A stretch of 64,000 bases of DNA from Euborellia annulipes (taxonomy: Eukaryota > Arthropoda > Insecta > Dermaptera > Anisolabididae). Below are positions 10,925-21,509 of the stretch, piece after piece (the stretch's first letter is position 1; each line of letters begins with the position of its first letter). The DNA is taken from the NCBI GenBank assembly GCA_023213315.1, contig JAKCPI010004569.1, positions 1 through 64,000 of the forward strand, written 5' to 3'. A model generated the notes under the pieces. It was not told where the DNA came from. It ran no database searches and saw nothing but the letters and a program-made list of their open reading frames with translations. The position numbers and the translations under genes are program-made.

Positions 10925-12780
10925 TCAATTAACAGTCAAAATAATAGAAATATGATATTTATTAATAATAATATATGTATATGAACCTTTTAGATGTTCT
11001 AGAAGAGGATTTTCAAGTGTATAGAAAATTTTCTCCTGTCTCTCCTTCTCTTCTGTTTGAAATCCAAATCGACGGTCTCGTGAAGGAATAAATTTCCTTC
11101 GATGTATTTTAGTTGAAATGATCTTGGGACGGCTTGGAACTGACGGTCGTTTTCGGATTTTATCACAACTCTAGATAAACAAAAAAAAAAAAAAAAAATT
11201 AATAATTTAATAATTTGAGAACTAATCCTAATTAAAGGAAGAAAATAAATTCTGGTTGCTGTTAACAGTTATTTCTATTTTATTTATTATTAATTAATTT
11301 GTGTCTGTTAAGCCTAGGGCATTATTTCTTCCTCGAGCCAGAGGCCATAGGGGTATATTATTACTTTGTTAAAATTAAAGTTGATAAATAAATTATTTTT
11401 TATTAAAGGGTTAGATGACTAATTGAAAAGCCTCGATTTCATATTAAAATATTATATTTACAAATAAAATTTAGATCAAAAATAAAATATTTTAAATATT
11501 TCTGTGCTGCAAATGGGTCTCTAGGAGGGGGCGGGCGACTTTGTTGCTAGGTGTGTAGGCTACTAGGCTTTATGTAGTAATTGTTACTAACTTAACTATT
11601 GTTTTTATTCGCAACAATGTAAATTATTTTTTATTAATAATGAATGGGTCGTTTTGATAACTTACCTACCCCAACATTAAAATAGCTGAAGGACAAACAC
11701 CATATATTTCCCCATAGGGAGGCTATTTTAATGTTGGGGTAGGTAAGTTATCAAAACGACCCATTAATATAATTTTTCTCAATTAATTAATTTTTTTTTT
11801 CGATGATTTTATTTAAGCCATTTGGATACCAAATAACCCAAAATAAGAATGCCTGGACCCCAATATATATATTTCCATAATAACGGTTATCGTTTAAAGT
11901 CTTAAATGGCCTGAGTTGCCGAAAAGACTGTGTATGTGTGTGTGAATGAGAAAAAGTGTGAGTGTTAAAAAAAAAAAATTATTTTGACGTGACAACGTCT
12001 TATTTTTACTCACCTTTAGATTGGATAATTCAATAATCCTTGGAGCTTTTATGATTCCCAAATCAATATTTGTCATCAGGGCGTATCTTTGTCTAAGGTC
12101 CAATAAAACCGCTCTTAATTTCTGCAGCCGATTCTGAAATCATTAAAAAAAATTGAAAATTTATGCACTTTTTAATCATCTTTGAATAAATATTTTTTTA
12201 TAATTAAATAAATAATAATATTTCTTAATAAATCAAAACAATATTTAAATAATTTTTGAGGTTAAATCGGAAGTGAATTCATTTCAAAGAGATGTAGAAT
12301 ATATATGCACCGTGTTATTGATGGGCATTTTGAATATTTTCATATGTAAATTTCTCGGCTTTCTTTTTCAAAATATTTATTAATTATAAATGAGCATATT
12401 TCGATAGCCTATTCATGTTCAGAAGTGATTAATCAACTATTAATTAAGAGTTCATTTAATAATTTTTCAATCACTATACATTAATTGTGATCTAGCTCGC
12501 CGTGAATTTAAAACCAACCTGTCTTGAAATCAATTCTTCTTTCAGAAATTCAACTTTTTTACATTTGATATTAAATTCTTTTTCAAGTCTCCTTGCTTCG
12601 TCTAATTCGCCCATTGGGAGACCTTTATAAGGGAATTTAAGAGAACTCTCTTCATCCTTTATCATAATAAAATTAAAAAAAAAAATAATAATATATAAAA
12701 TTTCAGTAAAAGGATTTTTTTTTATTTTCACTTACTTTTATTAACGCTTCTTTTTCACTCCAACTTAAAAAACTTTGCAT
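10925..12780 (-). CDS. Small basic coiled-coil protein, four exons, unrecognised
   Basis: Exons are 12780-12736, 12656-12519, 12133-12014 and 11170-10925 (45, 138, 120, 246 nt). All junctions are phase 0 with GT donors (GTAAGT, GTTGG, GTGAGT) and AG acceptors, giving a 182-aa protein from ATG to TGA. The N-terminus is MQSFLSWSEKEALIK. Residues ~30-85 are rich in E, K, L and R with heptad-like spacing, suggesting a coiled coil. Residues ~100-150 are strongly basic with RKRPS and RDRRF segments, suggesting nucleic-acid binding or nuclear location. No signal peptide or membrane segment is visible. Intron 3 contains a foldback MITE (11646-11762) and a SINE tail (11801-11975). I do not recognise the family. 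The consistent phases make a real gene likely; the last ~15 residues are low-complexity and the true stop could differ. Confidence 0.7.
11646..11762. mobile_element. Short foldback MITE (GGGTCGTTTTGATAACTTACC)
   Basis: The inverted ends GGGTCGTTTTGATAACTTACC extend for ~39 bp around a short loop, flanked by AT on both sides. A longer copy lies at 23388-23552. It sits in intron 3 of the coiled-coil gene. Confidence 0.75.
11801..11975 (+). mobile_element. SINE family B, 5'-truncated
   Basis: Starts inside the body at CGATGATTTTATTTAAGCC and runs through GTTGCCGAAAAGACTGTG to a GTGTGAGTGTTAAAAAAAA tail. The tRNA head is missing. Confidence 0.75.
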
Positions 12781-12900
12781 ATTTTATTTTAAATTCAAAA
12801 TTATTTAAAGAAATTAGAAAAAAAAAAATAAACAAAAAATATAAACATAATTTATATTCTTTGTTAGCCTATTTGCATGGCGAAGAAAGCAAGGCTTAAT

Positions 12901-13042
12901 AAAAAAATCTGGTGTGACAAGCACAGAACACAACTTTCGATTACCTTAGATACCGTATTTATTTCAATTTAATTGGCTACCAATTAATTGAAATAAATAG
13001 GGACGAAGTCTAAATGGCCTCAGATGCCCAAAAAGACGTTAA
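12901..13042. mobile_element. Junction of an INE-1-like hairpin arm and a SINE A tail
   Basis: 12901-12946 is one arm of the INE-1-like hairpin (ATCTGGTGTGACAAGCACAG). It joins at TTACC to the SINE A tail (12947-13042: TAATTGAAATAAATAGGGAC and CTAAATGGCCTCAGATGCC). Confidence 0.65.
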
Positions 13043-13054
13043 AAAAATATCAAT

Positions 13055-13140
13055 TAACTATCCGCGGAGCCCGCCTTCTGCCCCTGGACCCCCGCCAGCT
13101 GGCTCGGGCCTGCCTGCGGCCGACCCTCGCCTTTTCTCAA
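13055..13140. repeat. GC-rich transposon fragment
   Basis: A GC-rich patch (CCGCGGAGCCCGCCTTCTGC) resembles the GCTCCGCCTTCTGCCC patches at 24240 and 24417 and the GC-rich hAT ends near 41330. It produces a spurious proline-rich frame. Confidence 0.4.
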
Positions 13141-14059
13141 TTATGAAAAAAAAATTACTATTCGAATCCAGTGCCTGCTTGAGGATTTATTTATATTCAT
13201 AGAATACACAAATGAAAAGAATACATAAATATTTCTCTATGGGAGAAATCGTAACTTTAGGAATTATTTATCAAAAAGTTATAGGAATTTCGGGATGAAA
13301 TTAATTTTCCTGTTACCCCTAGAAGGTCCTCTTTAAGCATAAAAAATTTCGTTCCAAAATTCCAACGGGTAGTCCCCAAATAGAGCGTGACAGACGGACA
13401 TTAGCGAATTATATAAATAGATTATTTTTCACTGTTGATAATTAATTTTTTCTCTTTTTTTTTAACACGATTTTATTTTGCAAATATATGGTTAGGTGAC
13501 AATATCTCTTCCCCAATTTTGATTAATATATTTCTTTTAATGTTAATTATAAAACAGATAGATTTATTTTAACAACAATAAAAAAAAAATATTCATCATA
13601 ATAATAGAAAAATCTTTGTTTTCCATTGATCTATTAAAACGAGATCTAAATAGCCCCGATATCGACAAACAGCTTAAAGAAATTGAAAGAAAAAAAATGG
13701 ATACATTCTGACATCACCAGAAATCCTATTTAAATAATTAATTTACACAATTTGTTTTTTTTTTTTTGTTTTTTTTTTAATACCATAGCAAAACGATTCG
13801 ATGATTATCTGATCTTATCTAAATAGTGTATTTATCATTGATCGTTTGAACGCTTGAATTTAATTACGCAGAGAGCCTGTTGATCTGATCTGATAACAAA
13901 AACAAATATCCTGATGGACAATAGCAAATAAAAAATTCAATTAATAATCTGTATAATGTCTTGTAATTTAAAAAAAAAAAAATACCTAACAAAAATGTTA
14001 TGAGACTTTCCTATACAGAAAAAAAAAAAATTAGAGTCTGAAATATGTAAAAAATTTTG
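13141..14059. other. Intergenic
   Basis: AT-rich. 13240-13400 ends in GAGCGTGACAGACGGACA, faintly like an INE-1-like core. No gene seen. Confidence 0.35.
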
Positions 14060-14152
14060 AAAAATAAATCTCGACATTGAATTTTTGACATGATCGCAGG
14101 GGGGATACTTTCTCTCTATATATTTCATATATAAGCTAAGAGAAAGTAAAAA
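14060..14152 (+). mobile_element. INE-1-like end fragment
   Basis: Contains CTCGACATTGAATTTTTGAC, then TACTTTCTCTCTATATAT...AAGAGAAAGT, the terminal palindrome of the family. The rest is absent. Confidence 0.7.
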
Positions 14153-14581
14153 TAATAAAATAAAATAATTTTACCACAGATCAAATATATTCAATATTTA
14201 GAGGTTAAAAAAGAATATTTCTCCAATAAATTTGTTGTATTGTTGTTTCCTCGATAGTTACTAACTTAACTTTTGTTTTTATCTACAACAATGCTATTAT
14301 TTTTTATTAACAATGTATTAATTAATTATAATTCTTCTGTAATAATTTAATTTTTTCGCTTTGAATTCATTCCTGCCCTTTCTCGCCAATTACAGAATAT
14401 CTGTTTGGCTAATTAATACATCTCGTAATCTATTTAAAATCAATCTGATAAAGAAATCTATTAATTGTTATGATTTCGGATGCAAGGATCATTAATTCAT
14501 CCGGAAAATTAAGATCCCAATAGAGAGATAACAGCGATATATAAACCCTCTTCATTCATGTAAGTTAAATTATTCTCTAAA

Positions 14582-15538
14582 ATGCCACTAAAATTTAATA
14601 AAATTTTCTGCATTTGTGTTATTTTAGAATTATTTTTACCTTCGGTGGTCAAATCTGGACTTTTGAATAGAAATTGGGTGAGTTAATGTAATTATTAATT
14701 CCATTCTTATCTCCTTTTTATTTGTCGTTAAAACAACTAATGCCTGATAAATGCAAAATGACAATTTAACGTGAAGGTTATAGTACAGAGGTATAGGTCT
14801 CGCTTGCTTCTTAGTGCGAGTGAATTTATAAAATATTAAGAATAAATGACAATTTAATCTTTTGCAGGTGAATAGGAATGTGTTGTTGGCTGTTGAACGT
14901 TTCGAACAATGCAAAGAGCATCCAAACACTGATATTCTATTTAGAGATACAAAAATTATACAAGTAAATGCAACTGCATTTAAAATCGATGGAGAACTTG
15001 TCTTTCAGGAAGTTATCGATCATAAATGGACAGTATGTTTATTTATTTATTTTTTTTTGCCCCTTCTAAGCTTATGTCTAAATATGTAGAATATGAAGAA
15101 ATCTATAAATCACCCCCCCCCCAATAAAATGTAATATTTTTTTTTTAGATTCGTTTTAATATGAAAAAATGTAGTGATCGTGATAATTTATCCTCTTGTA
15201 AACGCTTTTTTGAAATGAATACGCAAGATGTTTGTGAAGTTGTCCAAGCTAAAGAACAGCTCTGGACACCTTTTGTCCAGCATATCAAACTAAAAGAGAA
15301 ATGTCCAATTCACAAGGTGGTATATAAATATGTTAATTAAATACAACAACATATAATAACATTTTTTTGATTTCTTTTTTCATAGGCAACATATCCTATC
15401 CATGAGATGTCAGTCAATGCGAATGTCATCCGTTTTCTTCCAATGGATGAATCTTTTTTTAAAATTAAAGTCACTAGTGAAATGAATAAAAAATTAATCT
15501 TGTGTCTTGATGTAGATATATTCACAATTGTGGAATAA
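14582..15538 (+). CDS. Secreted cysteine-bearing protein, DUF1091/ML-like, four exons
   Basis: Exons are 14582-14677, 14868-15032, 15149-15316 and 15386-15538 (96, 165, 168, 153 nt). All junctions are phase 0 with GTGAGT, GTATGT and GTGGTA donors, giving 193 aa. Exon 1 encodes a signal peptide (MPLKFNKIFCICVILELF...). The mature part has about seven cysteines, with FEQCKEHPNTDI, MKKCSDRDNLSSC, DVCEV, LKEKCPIHKATYPI and LILCLDV. The CPxxKxxYxI...KVxxxxxxxLxC pattern is what DUF1091 and ML (MD-2-related lipid-recognition) proteins show near their C-termini. A small secreted lipid-binding or Drosophila-DUF1091-type protein is the best guess; the family assignment is inference. A polyadenylation signal follows at 15567. 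Confidence 0.75.
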
Positions 15539-15566
15539 AAAAAAATGTTATTTTGTATATATGATA

Positions 15567-15572
15567 AATAAA
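15567..15572 (+). promoter_or_regulatory. Polyadenylation signal AATAAA
   Basis: AATAAA lies 29 nt after the stop codon of the secreted DUF1091/ML-like gene. Confidence 0.6.
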
Positions 15573-15639
15573 ATATTCTTCTTTCACCAAATTCCAAATT
15601 ATTTATTTTAGGGAATTTTAGATTTTAAAAAATTGAAAT

Positions 15640-15790
15640 CCAACCGACCTCTGGTCGTAGCCATCTACCGGCACCCCGTGAAGTTACATCATTTCCTCCT
15701 CCTGCGTTCATGTTTCTAGTTCATGAACTAATCCCTATGCCTATGTTCTTTTTATTCAACCTCTTCTATTCTAGAGAGGAGGCAACAAAA
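15640..15790 (-). mobile_element. SINE family C fragment, minus strand
   Basis: Reverse complement of the body of the long composite SINE at 27472-28025 (GTAGCCATCTACCGGCACCC, GAAGTTACATCATTTCCTCC). The tRNA head is missing. Confidence 0.65.
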
Positions 15791-15909
15791 ATAAATAAAT
15801 ACTGAATGAAATAACCTTAAATACGGTTTAAATTGAAACTGGTAATCGTTACCTCCATAAAATAGGTAAAATTTATAAAAAAAAACACTAGGTGATATGT
15901 ACCATATTA

Positions 15910-15915
15910 TTTATT
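15910..15915 (-). promoter_or_regulatory. Polyadenylation signal AATAAA (minus)
   Basis: AATAAA on the minus strand, ~57 nt past the stop of DEG/ENaC gene A. Confidence 0.5.
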
Positions 15916-15971
15916 TTTTGTTAATGACTCATTACAACACTCTGATAAAAGAAAATGTGAAGATATGTGAA

Positions 15972-18900
15972 TTACATTTGATAATAATAATGATAGAAAT
16001 CTAAATTTTGATTATAATTTGTTTGCTGTTGTTGCTGTTGTTGTTGTCTTGTTTTGAAACGTCGATAGAGTTGAGCAGCCAAACGAATTGTTATATAATA
16101 AATAATTTCAACGCCACTGATGATACTGCAGCCAAGAAAGAAAGCCACCGTCCCTCCATATGAAACTAGAAGAAAAATAAAATAAATTAAATTTCCGCAC
16201 CCATATTTCGTAATACTCACCTAATAAATCTTGAAAAGTGAAAAGTGTGTTTTTTATATATCTGATATTAGGAAAGATTTCTAATATAATATCAATTCTT
16301 GGGAAAACATGACTCTCTTTAACTGATTCCCTAAAAAAGAGAACAAAAATTGTATGGTTAGAGCGTATTTTACATAAATATACGTACTATTAAAGAAATA
16401 AATCGATAAATAAATGACATTCCTTGAAAACAAACATAACAATCACTAATGGACTCAATAATTCATAGAGAATGATTAAACAGCCCCTTAAATTATAATA
16501 ACTTTTCTTATTTATTATTGATTGATTTATAATTAATTGAATATTTATATTTAAATATCAAATTTCAATTTTATTTAAATATTTTTATTTATTTTTGCTA
16601 ATTGTATTTCCCGTCTGCGTCGGGATTATTTTTAATGTTTTATATCTAATTTTAAATAATATTTCAATTGATCAAAATAAATATGGACGGTTTCTTACAT
16701 CATTCTTTCAATTACAAAATGAGTGATGTCATAATAAAAATTTTCACAGCTCCCCAAACAATTTTGACACGATCTTATAACAAAGAAACTTATTTTAGAT
16801 ACACAAAACATTCCTTTTGCAGTGCAATCTTCAGCTCCAAGTTGCCCTGAAAAAAAAGATCATCAAAAAATGAGAGAAATCAAAATTATTGTTTTTTGTT
16901 TTGCTTACCTTGAATTAGTTTAGAATAAAAAAAAGGCAAACAATGACAATTTGCAATTATTTGCTTAGCACGGCATAGCATCATACATGTGTTACGAGAA
17001 TAAAATTTCACACCTTTAATTAATTCATCAGGGAACCTAAAGAAGAAAAACTTTTATGTAATTTGAATTTCTATACATTTGAATCAATTTCTCTGTGAAA
17101 ATTTAATTTTTAATTTGATTAATTGTAAATTTTAAATAAATTTTTTCAAATTATTTATAAATTAATATATAAGTCGTTTTATTTCAATTTAACATTTAAA
17201 ATTGCTGCTCATGACGTGATTTCAACATGCAACGTGCATGGAAATTTTTTTATTTGTAAAGTTGTGTATGTGTCCGATATACGGTATGTTCCTAACTTCA
17301 CTTTTATTTATTTTTTTGGTAATAATGGTTATCAATAATGCAATTAAAATTTTTTCCTTGTTGTTACTTTAAGATTATTAAAATACTAAAATTAGTCTAA
17401 AAATATCGAGAGAAGACTAAAAGTGATAGGCACAAATAATTTTTCTGGCTTAATTTATAAAGAAGGTAAGATTGAAAATAATATTTGTAGGCGTGAGATT
17501 GAAAATAATATCAGGTTCGTTATCGATGACCTTAAAAGCTAAGAAAATTGGGGATTCCGTTCCAGGCAGTGTGATGATCATTTATTATACCAAATAATAT
17601 GAATTAAATATTTATATATTAGTTGTAATTTGTATGATAATATTTTATTCCGCTATGTATTGTGTTCCCCCGTATCACTACCCCTATGGAGAAGAATGTT
17701 TCATGCCCATTCTTCTGACTTTTTGTTCCATAAGTGGAAGTCAAATAATCCATATGGCTTCAGGAGAGACGCTCGACTTGGTTGGATTTTTGCGACAAGC
17801 CGGATTCGAACTCGAGTCTAATTTTACCTCGGTTTATTAAGAACCAGCTTATCCGACAACCCTTTACCTGCAACCTCTTTGTTTAGGTGCCAGTTTGCGG
17901 AGGTCTTTCGAGGCGATATGTTCTCCTACAGAGAAATAATTTGTACATTTAAAATATTGGGGAATAAAAAGTGAATTGCGAGTGGTCATCTCTGGAAGAT
18001 CGTTACTTGCATGGAGGAAAATCTAAAACAATAAAACAATAGATAATTACGTATAGAATAATCAAAATTTGAGAAAACTTACTCTAAGTGAATATTCGTA
18101 TCCAAAGGTTAATGTAATATAATCATTATTATTATACATAGTATAGACTTCAGTTTCATTATAACTATATGTGCCATTGAAATCATCAACCTCGTCACCA
18201 GGAGCACTAAACAAAGAATACAAATACATTTGAAACAATGAAAATGCGTTCTCCTAAAGGAGCATTTCCACTTGTTGCATTGCCCTTTACGTGGCCATTG
18301 ATACGCAACATGTCTCAAGCAGTTATTAAGGGATCTCCAAATATACGCAACAAAACTCGTGCCACGACTATATCTCTATCATTTATTTAATTGTTGAGTA
18401 TCATATGCAGACTACAAATGCTACAAGTGGAAACGGGTTTTTACCTTATTGCAAAATATTTTGAAATTTGAGAATTAAACATATAACAAATACCCCATTC
18501 CGTTAAAGTTACTGGACTAATATTTTTTTTATTTTTACCAATTTGAATAGATATTGTTGTTTGATTAAATACCTAAAAAAAAAAAAAAAAATCACTCAAT
18601 TAAGAAAGATGATGATGGGTAGATTAGTTTTATTAAGATGATAACAGTTAAAATATTCAGACTGAAATTGAAGCAGATGCAGTTTCATAAAGTGGCAGAG
18701 AAAAGAAAAGATCACTTTTGAGGAACTCACCTCAAAAGCAAGATCATACATAGCGATTTTATTAAGAGTGATATCATTTTCAAATTCTGCAAAAGCGTTT
18801 AGAGAATGGAGAGATGAATTTGTAACTGCCTGGACATAACGAGAATAATATTCATATTTCTTTGCATTTCTATTCTTTCCCACTTTCCATATTCTGAAAT

Positions 18901-19452
18901 ATGAATATTTAGAAAAATTAATCTGAAATTCTTCACTAATCGTTTGTTTACCTTTCAATGATTTCCTCTTCTAGTTCTGGATTGACTTTATCATCGATAC
19001 AAATGGTTAAAGCAGGTATAGGAATCTTCCAATCGTGATAATTTTTATCTACTGAAATTACTGTTGGATTTTCAGAGAAATGTTGGTCTGATCTTATTAT
19101 TATAAACCCAGCACCGATGCCTGAACAGATGACGAGGAGAAACCAAAAAAGTCTAAAAAAAATATCGTAAATACTCTCTGTCCCAAGTTTCGGGATACGT
19201 ATTGTTATTTGGTGTTGGTACATGATAGAGTATTTTGCCCCTAGGCACCATGGATTTATTCATTTGTTTTCCTTACCTTTCACAAAAATGCCTTTTTGGT
19301 GGGGTAATAAATTTAACACCGTGCAATTCTGCATTTTCAAAATAACTCAATAAAGTCTCCCAGAATAATCCTGGCTCTTCTTTCTCTCTTTCAATATTAG
19401 GATTAATTCTTGTATTAAGATAGGGTCTTCTGAGTGGAGGTGACCTCAACAT
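15972..19452 (-). CDS. DEG/ENaC sodium channel (pickpocket-like), gene A
   Basis: Ten exons: 19452-19277, 19152-18952, 18893-18731, 18572-18445, 18206-18083, 18022-17868, 17036-16909, 16846-16699, 16330-16221 and 16165-15972. They splice in frame to 508 aa. TM1 is at ~60-80 (LFWFLLVICSGIGAGF), followed by ENPTV and an IPIPALTIC segment. The extracellular part has EWGICY, RGCR, SRNTCMMLCRAKQIIANC and CQNCLGSC, the cysteine-rich order of this family. TM2 has YGGTVAFFLGCSIISGVEII, with GCS as the G-x-S selectivity filter. The cytoplasmic tail carries eight glutamines. These proteins form trimeric amiloride-sensitive sodium channels in the plasma membrane. It is the head-to-head paralogue of gene B and shares exon phases with it. 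I start at 19452 because it is the first ATG in the frame. Intron 6 (17037-17867) carries a tRNA-like segment. Confidence 0.93.
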
Positions 19453-21509
19453 CGTTATCGATAGAGGCAATAGACCGACATAGAGAGGACTAATTAATTT
19501 CGAGCTGATTAATTAAAAGATAATAAAGTGTAATTAATATAATGGCGTCACAAAAAAAGACAAATAAATAATTAAATACTTTTTCTCTCTTTTTTTTTTT
19601 GCTCTCAAATAATAAATACAAAAATCATCAAAAAAGCTAAAATAGAAGCAATCAAGCCGATTCTTATTTTGGGAGTTTACTCTCTAAAAAATCCATCCAC
19701 CCCCATCACTCCCTTTTCTACATTATCATATATCTGATTATCGTAAGATTTAATGAGAAGGATGATTAAATAAAATCCGGAAATGATTTTCAGTCCAATT
19801 TAATTTGGATTAACTCCTTCCGCTATGGGTCAACGTTTCGGAACCAAAACGACTCCTTTTTCAGATCATGCGGGGTCAAGGCATCGCCTTTCACTACATG
19901 TGTACTAGCGTGATTAACCAGAACTTTTAATGATAAAATTGAGGGCTATTTGTTTTCTTGAGCCCCGCATGGTCCTGGAGTCGTTTTGGCTCCGAAACGT
20001 TGACCCATAGCGGAAGGAGTAAATTGAACTGAAAATCATCTCTGGATTTTATTTATTCATCCTTCTCACTAATATCGACCAGGCTGCCCCCTAAGTAAGA
20101 TTTAATTTTAACTTTTCCTTTATAAGGTATTAGCTTAAAAACTACTTGACGATTTTTTTTTCCACGGAGATGATTTTAAGCAATAAGGCAATGTGGCCAC
20201 CAACTGGATGGGTTTGATGTGTGTGTCTGCATACACGAAAACACCTCGATGCCTGGACAACACCAGCATACCATCTCAGGGAGATCTAGAATTGGAACAT
20301 CTTTAATGTTTTAAGTAATCCGAGGGACCAAAGGATCAGAACCACGGAATTTAATGTATAGGTGAAAATTCACCGAAGAAGGCGGATCCAATTAGTGAGG
20401 AATATAGCAGACGTACAAAAGTACCAGAAGAAAGTAGTGAAGAGTATCTGCAAGAAATATGCAGGGAGGGATTTTAAAAGAAATAACCTCAACCGTTTTT
20501 GATAGTGGATAGGATGTGAAGGAAAAATCTACACAACCCAAACAGGCAAAGGACAATTGTTCCGGATTACTCAAAAGCTGAACAGGTTCTTTTACAATAA
20601 AGAAGAAAGTATCTGATATGGTTGCTCTAATTGGTTATGGGGCGAAATATGACGTTACGGATCTGAAACATGTGGCAGAGAGCAAATGTTGTTTTTTTTT
20701 CTGTTTTTGTCCTTAAAAAAAAAAAAAATTCTCCGATTCCCGGCGGTTTATTCGTGTTCTTATTGAAAAATAAACGAGGAACCTATTCGGAAATAATTAA
20801 AATCGAGTTATGGTATTTCTGAAATTTCTGTATCAGATGTCCGAGCATGATGAATTCCGCAATGAGTATTAACGATGACGATAAGAGAAGTGGCTGTCCA
20901 ACAAAAATCCCCCAAAAAAAGAGCAAACGAGTGGGACGAAGTTCCTCACGCCTTTATTTCAACCCCAAATATAATGATGAGACCGGCGTTCCGCTTTTAA
21001 ATAACTATAGAAAGAGATATCTCTAGAGCCGGTGGGGGGAGGAGAGGGGGCAGACGTGGCCTCGCCAAGGCTTAAGTTAGCCTGGACTTCGTCCGCCGGC
21101 GCTCGAGCTCTGTAACGCTTTTTTGTTACGTGACGAATTGTGTCAATTCTATTAAATAATAATTATTTTTCTCATTCGACTCGATTTACAAGCAAGTGAG
21201 GAATGAAGTGGTACACAGTGGAGGAAAATTTTTTGCCAGACCTGCATCTACCCTGAAGTATTCCGGCCCCTAACCTCTTATCGGGCCCATTGTCCTGTTT
21301 GGCTAACAACCTCTTCTTTTATTGATCTTTCTGAAATTTCGTAAATATTCATTCAATCGATGATTAGAATTTAGAGAAAAACATCTTGTTTTCTCTCTCT
21401 GTCTCAATCAATAGAAATTAATTTACATAAAAGAAAATTATTTTGTTTTTCAATGATATTTTTATTTATTTATTTTTTTTTTATAACAGTTGATAGTTTG
21501 CAATCAAGT
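19453..21509. promoter_or_regulatory. Shared upstream region of the divergent DEG/ENaC pair
   Basis: A 2.06-kb spacer between the two ATGs. It holds a foldback (19753-20072), a degraded stretch at 20150-20700 that includes SINE C-like words (GTGTGTGTCTGCATACACGA), and a CpG-containing GC-rich patch at 21000-21120. A TTTTTTTTATAACAG acceptor just before the gene B ATG suggests a 5' UTR intron. Promoters are inferred only from position. Confidence 0.45.
19753..20072. mobile_element. Foldback element with CCGAAACGTTGACCC arms
   Basis: Arms 19753-19880 and 19965-20072 are reverse complements (GAAGGATGA...AAATCC, GGAAGGAGT, CAACGTTTCGG). Each carries a GGAG...CTCC-type hairpin directly before CGAAACGTTG, the recurring motif of this window. 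Confidence 0.7.

Noticed and set aside
17620..17867. tRNA gene candidate (GAGTTCGAATCCGG on the minus strand)
   Set aside because: A B-box-like word is present but no acceptor stem or D arm pairs; lies in a DEG/ENaC intron and is probably SINE debris.
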